Below are positions 1-11,600 of a stretch of 64,000 nucleotides of DNA, one piece after another. The notes beneath the pieces were generated by a model. The model was not told the origin of the DNA and made no database searches. It was given only the letters and a program-made list of their open reading frames with translations. The stretch is from Gorsachius magnificus (Eukaryota; Chordata; Aves; Pelecaniformes; Ardeidae). The position numbers were made by a program, and so were the translations under genes. The stretch spans positions 868,001 through 932,000 of the forward strand of contig CM067081.1 of the NCBI GenBank assembly GCA_034008185.1, written 5' to 3'. The stretch's first letter is position 1. Each line of letters starts with the position of its first letter.

Positions 1-434
1 TCTGCTCCGCTCTGGGGAGACCTCCCCTGGAGCCCGCGTCCAGCTCGGAGCCCTCAGCACCAGGAGGACATGGACTGTGGAGCGGGGGGGCGCCCTGGGC
101 GGCCGAGGGCCTAGGGGGCCCAGAGGAAAGGGGGGGACAAGCTTTTTAGTAGGGCCAGCTGGGACAGGACAAGGGGGGATGGCTTTAAACTAAACCATTG
201 TGGGTTTAGACTGGATCTAAGGCAGAAATTCTTTCCAGTGAGGGTGGTGAAACCCTGGCAGGGGTTGCCCAGCGAGGGGGTGGAGGCCCCATCCCTGGGA
301 CCATTCCAGGCCAGGTTGGCCGGGGCTGTGAGCAACCTGATGTGGTTCAAGGTGTCCCTGCTCCTGCAGGGGGGTTGGCCTGGGTGACCTCTGGGGGTCC
401 CTTCCAGCCCAAAACATTCTACGATTCTATGATG
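1..434 (+). mobile_element. CR1 LINE 3' fragment, cut by window edge
   Basis: Carries the avian CR1 3' region: AGCTTTTTAGTAGGGCCAGC, then CCCTGGCAGGGGTTGCCCAG, ending in the octamer tail ATTCTACGATTCTATGAT. The same block recurs at 8376, 17820, 30400, 34140 and (reverse) 40490. Left end continues outside the window. Confidence 0.93.
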
Positions 435-1513
435 ATTTCAGTGGCTCCTTTTTGGGGGGTTAACTTATGGCCAAGAGAGAAGGTTCTGGTGTCTGGCAGG
501 GTCCCAGGGAGAACTCCTGAGCCAGAGTTAACCGTGGAACTCAGTGGTACCCAATCTTTCTATAGTTGAAGGATAACGAGCGCATGGTATAGGCAAGTAT
601 CAAGGTTCAGCATTCCTACAATTATTTTTCTTCTCCTCTCTGGGGGATGTTTAGCCTTCACAGGTGCTACTTTCCATTATCTTTTTAGCTGCTTTCTTAA
701 GGAATGAGCCTTACGGGAGCCCGTCCTACAATTATCTGCCTGCCTGCTTCCCTCGAATTAACTCCTGAGGCGCCCGTACCACGAAAATCACGACGTTCCT
801 CAAATTTCTGCAGAAAGCAGCACCCGGCTCGAGAGACGCCGGAGGGCAGGGACGGGCTGGCAGCATTCAGCTGCCGTACGCCGCAAAGCCAGCACAGCAT
901 CGCCGTTTCTTACCCATTCGAAGCTGCCCTAGGTGACCCTGCAGGGAGGAGAGGAGCTGGGATTGTTGTAGCAGGAGGAGCGCGAGGGACAGAGGGCACA
1001 AACCCGGAGGAACGCAGAACTCTACTGACCCGCCCTGCGGGCTGCAGAACAATTTGCACGGCAGGCAGACGCAGTTAAATTAACAGCACCGGGCACATCC
1101 AGATGCACGTCCAGCAGACTCCGGTTCTGGGCAATGGCAAGACACAGAGGAAAACGCCAGCCTGGCAGAGGGCAGCAGGCGGGTAAATCTAAAACACTGT
1201 TGGCATGGTAGCACATCTCTATTCTCTCAGCTAAACGCATCTTCTTCTTTTCCTTCACTAGCGCTGATGAGCCTTTTCCTCAAGAGGAGAGCCAAGCATC
1301 GCCGCAGCTTGCCCGGAGAGGCTGGGCAGCATCCGCCCCTGGCGGTTTTCAGGACCCAGCCTGCTAAAGCCCCGAGTTTGGCCTCAAAGCTGCCCCTGCT
1401 CTGCACAGGAGGCTGGGCTGGAGGCCTCCTGATGCCTCTTCCAACTCAAACTGTGCCTCAGTGCCACGGATCTGCACCTCTTCAGGATCACAGAATCATT
1501 TTTGAAAAGATCC

Positions 1514-1863
1514 TTAAGGAGGCTGAGGGGAGCCCTCATCGCTCCCTACAACTGCCTGAGAGGAGGGGGGAGCCGGGGGGGTCGGGCTCTGCTCCCAGGG
1601 AAGGGGCGATGGGACGAGGGGCACCGGCCTCAAGTTGTGCCAGGGCCCCTGGGGAACAATTCCTTCCCCAAAGGGCTGTCAGGGGCTGGAAGGGGCTGCC
1701 CAGGGAAGGGGTCGAGTCCCCAGCCCTGGGGGGATTGAACAGCCGGGCAGAGGCGGTGCTGAGGGCCAGGGTTTGGGGGTGGGATGGCAGGGGTAGGGGG
1801 GCGGTTGGGCTGGGGGAGCTGAAAGGGCTTTTCCAACCTAGACAATTCTATGATTCTATGATC
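1514..1863 (+). mobile_element. CR1 LINE 3' fragment
   Basis: A different CR1 subfamily from the one at base 1: GGGAGCCGGGGGGGTCGGGC, GGAACAATTCCTTCCCCAAA, tail ATTCTATGATTCTATGAT. Immediately to its left, 1483-1510 looks like the reverse-orientation start of another CR1 3' end (TCACAGAATCATTTTTGAAA), giving two fragments abutting in opposite directions. Confidence 0.9.
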
Positions 1864-2478
1864 ACCGAGTCCAACCGTATCTATGGATCTGTAACCCCGA
1901 GCCAAGTAAGAGATGACGGCGCAGCAGGATCCACGGGACGAAGGGGTCTGTGGTCTCAGCGGGAGGATCTAACCGCAGAGCTCATTTCTGCCAGTGCTCT
2001 GCATTGCCAAGCTTCCAAGAGTACCCCAGCCTCGACCATTTAACCAGGGTACCGGTACCTATCCAGCGCCTTGTCTACAGAGCGGATCCATTCCTGATGA
2101 AGTGGGGGCTCTTCGATTCCATGCCACACAGGTACAGAAGGGACAGGACGGACGAGCAGAGCGCAAATTGTGACAGGGAAATGGGCAAACTACTGAACAG
2201 AGGGACCAGGGGATGCATCTCCACTGAACCGCAGGAAGAAAGGGAAGACCCAGTGATTGAGATGAGAACAGCCGCCAGAAGGAGATGAGAAAAACCACTG
2301 GAGACGCATGGGAATGCAGAAACAAAAAACCAGAAGAGATTAAAGCAAACACTAAATCACGTCTAATCCTGACAGCGAAAGAGCATGGCCCTGGTCTGAG
2401 CCTGACTGTTCTGCGGGTCAGGCCTTACTCAGAAAAAGTGCTCCTGGCCCCAGAGCCCGTTGGAGCTACGAAACTCAC

Positions 2479-2607
2479 CTCCATCCAGCAGCAACTTGAC
2501 CGTCAGGTAGTCATCAGCCAGCACGGCGTAGTGCAGAGCTGTGCAGCCCTTGAAATTGGCCCGGATGTTCAAGCGGTTGTTGAAGTCGTCCTCCCGGGTC
2601 ACAAGGA
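2479..2607 (-). CDS. CLPB: CLPB coding exon 5 (ankyrin repeat)
   Basis: A 129-bp exon, phase 1 in and phase 1 out, with a long polypyrimidine acceptor ending CCCTGCAG and a GTGAGT donor. It encodes [20 protein letters not shown] and then the ankyrin core [20 protein letters not shown] up to a split Gly codon. The next expected exon, carrying the NPLQRNEMGHTPL-type ankyrin segment of human CLPB, was not found in bases 1-2478 and presumably lies outside the window. Confidence 0.96.
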
Positions 2608-5600
2608 CTGCAGGGGGAAGAAGAAGGAAAGCTCAGCTCAGCGAGACAAAGGGAAGAACTGCTTCACGTGCACCAGCAGCACAGAGCACCAGCACAGGTC
2701 GGGAGGCTTCTTAAGGACCTAATGGCCTTTTCCAGGGTCCGTCAGGACCCCAGGGGGGGTTCTGGTGGCTCCAGTCCCCACTCCGCCGGGCTAGCAGTGG
2801 CGATGAGGACAACATGGTTTCCACAGACCCCAGCAACTGCCTTCACAGTGCCTGGGGCACCCAAGAAAAGACTTGCCAGCCCCTTTGCTGCTTCAAAGTG
2901 AAATCAGGATTCCACATAAGCGAGCAATAGAGACTTCAGCCTTTTTTTGTTTCCCCTTCTACTGCCCAGAAGGGCTCCAGAACAACCGCTCAGCGCTTCC
3001 TCCGCACCACCTTGCCCCCCAGGCCCCAGCAGCCTGCACCTACCTAAGGCTGGAAGCACAAAGCACCAAAGCCTACGAGCCGTAACTCAGAGAAAAGAGC
3101 CGGAGAGGCTGCGGGGCGAGAGCGCTGCGGGCTCCGGGGCCAGCAGCCGCCTGGGAACGCCCAGCGGATCTCCCCGAAATCAGGCTGAGCCTCCCTTTCC
3201 CCACCGCTCCGAACGCTCACACGCCCGTCTCCACCAGGAGCTGCCTCCTCCCTCCCACACTTCCCAGAAACGTTGAGAAGAAGCCATTTGAAAGCAGGAA
3301 TTCTTCTAAAAATGTGAACTGAAAATTAATGCACGCGGAGGTGCTGCGGAGCGTGGCCCTCAGCTCAGCTCTGCTCCTGGCCCTGCCCGCCGGCTTCGGG
3401 CTGGTGTGGGCACCGGCTGCTCCCGGAGCGCTCGCTCTGTCTTTGCTTAGCCACCGCGGGCTCCACGGGGCATATCCCTCGACACTACCAGGATGGGAAT
3501 AATTCATAACGACGCATTTCACAGCTCACTAGGAAGCCTGGAATCCCCTGAGCAAGTGCAATTACACCGAGCCCCGGCAGGTTTTGTGAAATCAGCCCTA
3601 GAAATGGTGATATTTCTGTGAACAGAAACCGATGCTTTCCAAAGCCGATTAATAAGAATTTTTTTCTTCCCTTGAGCTCTGTCCTACTGAACGCCAATGT
3701 GCACGGATACACGGGAGAGCCCAACGACTGGTGCTTGCAGGCCAGAGCAAAGCTGGGCCAAGGCATTCCCAGGAGGGCGGGAGGTTCGTGCGGTGAGAGA
3801 GAGACACCGAAACACGCGACCTTCCAGATCAGGCACAAAATCAGTGTCTGGACCGCAAAGCTGGAAAATCAGGGGAGTGGGTGACTCCACCACACTGGGC
3901 AGTCAGGGCTCAGCTGGACGGGGTGCTGGGCCATCTTGCCTGGACTGGGCTCTTGCCTAGAAAGGTTGGACTAGATGATCCTGGAGGTCCCTTCCAGAAA
4001 GGTTGGGCCAGATGATCCTGGAGGCCCCTTCCAGAAAGGTTGGGCCAGATGATCCTGGAGGCCCCTTCCAGAAAGGTTGGGCCAGATGATCCTGGAGGCC
4101 CCTTCCAGAAAGGTTGGGCCAGATGATCCTGGAGGTCCCTTCCAGAAAGGTTGGGCCAGATGATCCTGGAGGCCCCTTCCAGAAAGGTTGGGCCAGATGA
4201 TCCTGGAGGCCCCTTCCAGAAAGGTTGGGCCAGATGATCCTGGAGGCCCCTTCCAGAAAGGTTGGGCCAGATGATCCTGGAGGCCCCTTCCAGAAAGGTT
4301 GGGCCAGATGATCCTGGAGGCCCCTTCCAGAAAGGTTGGGCCAGATGATCCTGGAGGCCCCTTCCAGAAAGGTTGGGCCAGATGATCCTGGAGGTCCCTT
4401 CCAGAAAGGTTGGGCCAGATGATCCTGGAGGCCCCTTCCAGAAAGGTTGGGCCAGATGATCCTGGAGGTCCCTTCCAACCCGGGATTCCGTGATATGATT
4501 GAACAAGGGAAGGCATTGGATCAAAGTGGCGTATGGTGGCAAAGGCTCTCCGCAGGGGAGCCAGCACCACTCCAGCTCCAAGCCCAGCTCTCCCCAGATC
4601 TGTCCCCTTTCCGCAAGATGCCAGCAGGAGCCGGTGAAGTGACAGATTCGTACACTGAAAGCCAGCTGACGCTCAGGCAATGCACCGTGGCCAGCAGGTC
4701 TGGCCGTGACATTCCCGTGTGGGCACGGGACGCCTCTGAGATGGCACCAAAAGGCATCGCCCTTCTCTGCTGAGCGCAGCTCCGACCCATCCCCAACCAC
4801 AGGCAGCATTTACACTCAAGCTTAGGCTCAGCCATGCAGTGGGAGAGGTGAAATCCCCCCACCGCTGGTGCTCGGGCGCTAATCCAAGACCTGATGTTCA
4901 ACGCCGTTTCTGTAACGGGAGGGAATATTCTCCTGAGCTGGGAGAAACTCACTCCCGATACTCAGGCTGACTACATGGCAGTGGTGACTTCGGCAAGCTG
5001 TGACAGGAGAGGACACTGCCCCACCACCACTTGGATTTCAAGCAAATTCCAAATTCTGGGAGTCTCCAGGAGAGCCGCCTCCGCATCTGGGCAGGGCCCC
5101 AGCACCCTGCACGGGTCCGCAGCAGCCTAAGGGTCAGGCTTTAGGAAAGCTCCTGGGTTTTAAGCCCTTCGCTGTAGTCATCAGCAAAACTGAACAGGGT
5201 GGGGAAAAAAAAAAAAAGAGTAGTTTTTTTAGGTGTTGAGGGAAATAAGGACACCAGGCTGCTGGTTAGCCAGGAAGGGAGACTGAGGGGAGCAGAGAGG
5301 GCACCTTCACAGCATCGGTCCTGAGAGCGCTCAGCGCACCAGAGAGGAGCCCGACCTAAAGCCTGGCCTTAGGTCGGGTTTTAGGACAGTCCAAACCAGC
5401 AAAGAGGTCGAGTCTTCCATAGGCAAGAGCGCGACATGAGCACCGCTCTCGGCGCCGAAAGGAGGGCAGATCCCTCTCTCGTTTCGTCAGTCACCACCTT
5501 CCCTGGCGCTCTGATCAGCCAGGGGATGCCATCGCCCAGGGCCGCGGGTTTTGACAGCTACTGCACTTTACATGGGGTTTTTGAGGAACGGGAGGCTGTC

Positions 5601-8600
5601 ACGGCCATTCCAGCATCAGGGGAATCCAGCAGGATTCCTCCGGTTAATCCGCCCCTCTCTCAGCTGGGGGGCCGGGCAGTAGGGCCAGGCCTGGCCACAA
5701 CCCTTCTCCCCAAGCTGGGGAGGTGAGGAAGCCCCACGAGCGCGCGGCCCCGCCACGGAGCCTGGGCGACCCAACGCCACCCAAACGGTGGGGCAAACTC
5801 CGCCCCGGAGGCGTGTGTGGCTCCTTGGTGCGCGGGCCGATAACCAAAACTCAGTAAGCCCACGGTCAGGGACCGTGCCGTCGAGAACCTGGAAGGGCTC
5901 CTCGCTCCTCGCACTTTGTCGTAGCAAGGCAAGCAGAGCCGGACGGTGGAACCCCCGCCGTGCAGCCTCTGCAGTCCCTCCGAAGAGCTACCGACAGATT
6001 TCTGGAAGACTTGAAAAGTTGGGAAGAGAAACACACTGTCATGAATACCTGATGCCATCCTAGCCCAGCATCTCCGCTAATGAACCGCAGTACCTCCAGG
6101 AAGATCAATTAATGCCCTGGCTCCATTCCTTTCCTGGGTCTTTCCTCCCAGCGTATGGGGTGAGTATGTATATTTATTTATTTGTCGTCATTTCCTACCC
6201 AGGGAGGAGCAGGATAATGAACTGCGTGCGTCAGGGAAGATGAATCTGAGATACTAGGGAGCAGTGCAGTAAAGAGATTAAAGTGTTATTATTGTTGGGT
6301 TCTTTCCCCCATGGTCCGTTGTGACAGCTCGGCCGTCATCTGTAAAAAATGTCTCAGAGAGAGATAATCATCGGAAACTCAATAAAGCGTCAGGGGAAGC
6401 CTCGTCTACCATCAATCACCGGGTGCCTGGAAATTTTCAGCCCTCTGTCTCCCTTCCTGCCATCCATATAAATGTCTGTAATATATTTTGTGCAGTGTTT
6501 GTGGAGCGTACCCTCTCGATTCGGATGCTTTTATGAAAAAATATTTATACACGAAATATGTAAATGGATAAAAAAAAAAGTAAAAAACAAAGGCAGTTTC
6601 TCTCCCTCCCTCTCTTTTTAAAAATGCAACTGAATTTATTCTTTTTAATAAAACATGTCAAGCAAAGAATTAATGCAGCTTCTTACGGAGCGGCCTGATC
6701 TGTTCTTCACCCCCAAATATATAACGTTACTGAGGGATGGATGCAGACGAGAACAATTAACTTCACTGCTTGATACACTTTGTCTTAAATAAAGTCTACG
6801 CACATGCATTATGTATTGGCATTCCATCGTTCATTTTTTAACGTCGCTTCATCCACTTTGCATTCGCGGCTACAGCGCCCCGATGCACGCGTGTTCTCCC
6901 TTCCATCGAGGAGCAGGGGTGGGTGACGGCGAGGGACGAGAGCGGCGAGCTTTTAGAACTAAAATAGCGCCCTGCCAAAGCTGTCCCCTCCCTGGCTCCT
7001 CTTCTTAACCCAACCCGCGCTGTACGGAAGGTTCAGATACGGCGCTGCGTTAGACCCGTACAGCTGGCAGCGCTTAGAATCATAGAATCATAGAATCACC
7101 TCGGTTGGAAAAGCCCTTTAAGATCATCGAGTCCAACCGTTAACCTAACCCTGCCATCCCACCACTAAACCCTGGCCCTCAGCACCTCATCGATCCTTCT
7201 TTTAAATCCCTCCAGGGATGGGGACTCCACCACCTCCCTGGGCAGCCCCTTCCAGAGCCTGACAGCCCTCTCGGGGAAGAAGTTTTTCCTAATGTCCAGC
7301 CTAAACCTGCCCTGGCGCAGCTTCAAACCATTCCCCCTCGTCCTATCATCTGTTACCAGGGAGCAGAGCCCGACCCCCCCGGCTCCCCCCCCGCCTCCTC
7401 TCTCCAGCTAACCCCCCCCTCCCCCGCCGCCCCGTGCTGGATTGGGGGCCCAAAACTGAACCCAGGATTCCAGGGGCGGCCCCCCCAGTGCCCAGCACAG
7501 GGGCACGGTCCCTGCCCTGCTCCTGCTGGCCACACCACTCCTGATACAGGCCAGGATGCCGCTGGCCCTCTTGGCCACCTGGGCACCCTGCTGGCTCATA
7601 TTCAGCCGGCTGTCAATCAGTACCCCCAGGTCTTTTTCCACCAGGCAGCTTTCCAGCCCCTCTGCCCCAAGCCTGTAGCGCTGCCTGGGGTTGTGGTGAC
7701 CAAAGTGCAGGACCCGGCCCTTGGCCTTGTTGACCCTCATACAGTTGGCCTCGGCCCATCGATCCAGCCTGTCCAGGTCCCTCTGCAGAGCCCTCCTCCC
7801 CTCCAGCAGATCAACACTCCCACCCAGTTTGGTGTCATCTGCATTAGCGGTGAGGCAAAGAGCAGGGCCAGCCCGACGGATCACCTCACCCCCGGATTTT
7901 GGCTCTGCAATCCGCGCAGGGCAAACGGAGGCTCTGGGTAACCCCTGCGCCTTCCCACGGCTTTCTCCTGAGGGCAGCTAGGAAAAGGTTTAACTTCAAA
8001 GCAGAAGGTGAGAGCGCCCAAACGCAGCCACCGGGGATGCGGCAGCTCCCGGGAATGCTGATGGGGATGGCTGGGATGCGGACCATGGTCTGCCGGCTCA
8101 GAGCCGAGGCCGGCAGCTCAGCACAGCGCTCCAGTGGGGAAGAGGCTTCTGGAAGGGGGAAGGCAGCAGCCAGGGACATTTTAGCAGGGTGAAGTCCTGC
8201 CAGCGTTGCCCTGTCAGCCCGGGAGCTGTGAGCCTGGGGACCAGGGCACCCTCGAGACGCCAGCTGGGCACCGAGAATCCAGACATTCCCCCTCTGCAAT
8301 TCCATCGATAAATCACAAACCCAGGAAAATTTAACCACTGTTTATCGTCAAAAATAAAGAACCCTTGTCCTTGTCAGGACAAGGGGGGATGGCTTTAAAC
8401 TGAAGCAGGGTAGGTTTAGACTGGATCTAAGGCAGAAATTCTTTCCAGTGAGGGTGGTGAAACCCTGGCAGGGGTTGCCCAGAGAGGGGGTGGAGGCCCC
8501 ATCCCTGGGACCATTCCAGGCCAGGTTGGCCGGGGCTGTGAGCAACCTGATGTGGTTCAAGGTGTCCCTGCTCCTGCAGGGGGGTTGGGCTGGGTGACCT

Positions 8601-11600
8601 CTGGGGGTCCCTTCCCACCCAAACCATTTTATGATTCTATGAAAAAAAGTGGAAACAGCCTGGGAAACGTAAAATGGTCTGAATAACCAGAGCAGGTCTG
8701 ATCCCATTGAAGATGTCCCTGCTCCGGGATCTTTAAAGGTCCCTTCCCACCCAACCCATTCCGTGACTCCAGCAACTTCCCAGCAATGAGGATAACGTTA
8801 GGGTGAGACTGGAACTTGAGACATCGGCCAAGAAAAATCATAACAAGCCCTGGAAGGGGCTGCCCAGGGAAGGGGTCGAGTCCCCAGCCCTGGGGGGATT
8901 GAACAGCCGGGCAGAGGCGGTGCTGAGGGCCAGGGTTTGGGGGTGGGATGGCAGGGGTAGGGGAACGGTTGGGCTGGGGGAGCTTCAAGGGCTTTTCCAG
9001 CCCAAACCATTCCGTGATTCTACGAAATGACACTGCAGAAAATGTCCTCGTTCTCACGTAAAGCCTGGGAGGGCTGACAGCTGACAGCATTAACGCCTGC
9101 CGGAGAACCAGCAGCACTGATTGCAACCAGTTACATCTCTCAGCTTTGTTTCAACTGGACAAGTCTTTCTTCATCTTACACCTACTGGCAAGCTCTCGAG
9201 TGAGGCTACTGGGGGAATACGCTGCCTTGGACCCTTCTCCTTCCCCAGCAAGTGGCTGCATGCGAGCCGATGGGATGAGGCTCCTAGCTACAGCTTTGCA
9301 TTGTGTTCCGGCTATGTAAAAAGAGGTTGGCTCTAGGATGGCGAAGGAGGCTCATAGACATCTACGTCCTGTTTTCTCTCACCTTCAGACCTGCTCTCAC
9401 CCACGTACCATCAGTTACTCTGCATTTAAATGGAAGCTGAAGCTAGCTCTTAAAAAAACCAAAACCCGAACGAGGTCAAATTTCCATTTCAAAGCCAGGA
9501 AACACAATTTTGGGACCCGAGAAGCAAATGCAGGTAGCTGCACACAATCAATATTACCTTCCAAAGAATGGAGGCCTTTTTCCTTGGCAGTCTCATACAC
9601 GCTGCTGAAATCATCTCCAAGGTTTGGATCTGCATTAGCTGCGAGCAGGATCTTCACCACACTGTAACGAATGACAGCAAAAATAAGGCAGAGATAGAAC
9701 ATGAGCAGTTAAAGTCCTTCAGAGACCGAGAAGGGAGATGCTGCATGGAAAGCCCTCCTCAAACACCCCCAGCTAGCGAAGGAAGGTCAAACGAACAACC
9801 ATAATTGAACATCTCAACACACACAACCACACCAGCATCTTCTGCAGCCCAGGGAGGTCCACGGAGGAGCAGATCCCCACCTGCAGCCCAGGGAGGTCCA
9901 CGGAGGAGCAGATCCCCACCTGCAGCCCATGGAGGTCCATGGTGGAGCAGATCCCCACCTGCAGCCCAGGGAGGTCCACGGAGGAGCAGATCCCCACCTG
10001 CAGCCCAGGGAGGTCCACGGAGGAGCAGATCCCCACCTGCAGCCATGGAAGCCCATGGGGGAGCAGATCCCCACCTGCAGCCTGGGGAGGACCCCACGCC
10101 GGAGCAGGGGGGTCCTGAAGGAGGCTGTGACCCCGTGGGAAGCCCGCGCTGGAGCAGGCTCCTGGCAGGGCCTGTGGCCCCGTGGGGAGAGGAGCCCAGG
10201 CTGGGGCAGGTTTGCTGGCTGGGCTGGTGACCCCCATGGGGACCCACGCTGGAGCCATCTGTGCCTGAGGGACTGCACCCTGTGGGAGGGATGGACCCGT
10301 CCTGAGGGCTGCACCCGTGGGAGGGATGGACCCACGCTGGAGCCGCCTGCTCCTGAGGGTCTGCACCCGTGGGAGGGATGGACCCACACTGGAGCCGCCT
10401 GCTCCTGAGGGTCTGCACCCCGTGTGAGGGATGGACCCACGCTGGAGCTGCCTGCTCCTGAGGGTCTGCACCCCGTGGGAGGGATGGAGGGGGCCCCAGG
10501 GGGGGGGGGAGTCCTGCCCTGGGGAGGAAGGAGCAGCAGGCACAGCGTGGGATGAACTGACCCCAGCCCCTGTTCCCCAGGAGGAGGGAGAGAATTTGGG
10601 AGTGAACTTGAGCCTGGGAAGAAGGGAGGGGTGGGGGGAAGGTGTTTTAAGATTCAGGGTTTTTTTATCCTCTCCTACTCTGATTTGATTGGCGATAAAT
10701 TAAACTGATTTCACCAAGCTGAGCCTGTTCTGCCCATGACGGTAACTGGTGAGTGATCTCCCCCTGTCCTCATCTCAACCCATGAGCCTTTCGATTGATT
10801 TTTCCCTCCCCTGTCCTGTTGAAGAGGGCGTGATAGAGCAGCTTTGGGGGGCACCCAGCATCCAGCCAGGGTCACCCCATCACAGCCTGCTTTTGGGATG
10901 CCATCGCCATAGCACCTACTCCTCCTTGAACGAAGGCGCCATCCTACCGAGGGAAGACGCGCATGGCGTTTCGGCATGAAGCACGACAGAAGGCAGGGGC
11001 TGGAGGGGCCCTGTTGGCCCCCGAGGTGTCTGCTCCACAGCTTACAGCATCCACTCGAGCAGTCCCTCTGCACCGACGCAGCTAATGGGAGCCACCCTGG
11101 AGTCGGTGTCTCTTGCACCCACATCGGCTACGAGAGACGAGCCAGCCTTTCTTTGCCTCTTTCTGCCCTCGCAAGACGAAGCACCGACCTCAGCACTTCA
11201 AAACCAAATTTCAACTGCATGCATTATAGGGAGGTCCAGAAGAAAAGCATTTGGCTGCTGCGTGAAGTTCAGTCAAATCCCCATCTCTGAGATCCAGACA
11301 ATTCACACGAGATCACCACCGAAGGCAGCCTGATCGTCGGCGACCAGCCTGGCAGCTGCAGGCACTTCTGCAAGGCTTAATCTCTGAGGCTGTGGAGAAC
11401 TTCCCCGTTAATTTTATATTGTAGCTGCCGGGCCCACCAGAGCGGCGGGTCCTCCTGGGGCTGACCAGCCCGGCAAGGCAGGCAGGACACAGAGTCACGG
11501 AATGGTTTGGGTTGGCAAAGGCCTTTCAGCTCCCCCAGCCCAACCGCTCCCCTACCCCTGCCATCCCACCCCCAAACCCTGGCCCTCAGCACCGCCTCTG

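Larger units (their letters stand above)
1..2478 (-). other. CLPB intron 5 (part)
   Basis: Non-coding apart from two CR1 fragments (1-434, 1514-1863). 435-1480 and 1870-2470 hold nothing recognisable on either strand; no downstream CLPB exon was found. Confidence 0.8.
2608..9557 (-). other. CLPB intron 4
   Basis: Contains the 37-bp array, CR1 copies at 7076, 8376 and 8712, a 10-bp hairpin at 5350-5378 and an AT-rich island at 6150-6830. No match to the human 30-residue CLPB cassette exon was seen. The rest is unremarkable. Confidence 0.75.
9838..10884 (+). mobile_element. ERV-related segment with internal tandem expansion
   Basis: The right part (10560-10884: GGGAAGGTGTTTTAAGATTC, GATAAATTAAACTGATTTC, GGTAACTGGTGAGTGATCTC, ending CAGCCAGGGTCACCCCATCA CA) looks like the 3' part of a known avian ERV LTR family. 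The left part consists of 39-bp units (from 9844, about seven) followed by roughly 54-bp units (10270-10490, four). No clear LTR start or target duplication is seen, and no protein coding. Family name is from memory and uncertain; the repeat structure itself is direct. Confidence 0.55.

Noticed and set aside
3910..4809. A 299-residue minus-strand frame of repeated [17 protein letters not shown]
   Set aside because: It is the translation of the 37-bp array; all three minus frames are open there.
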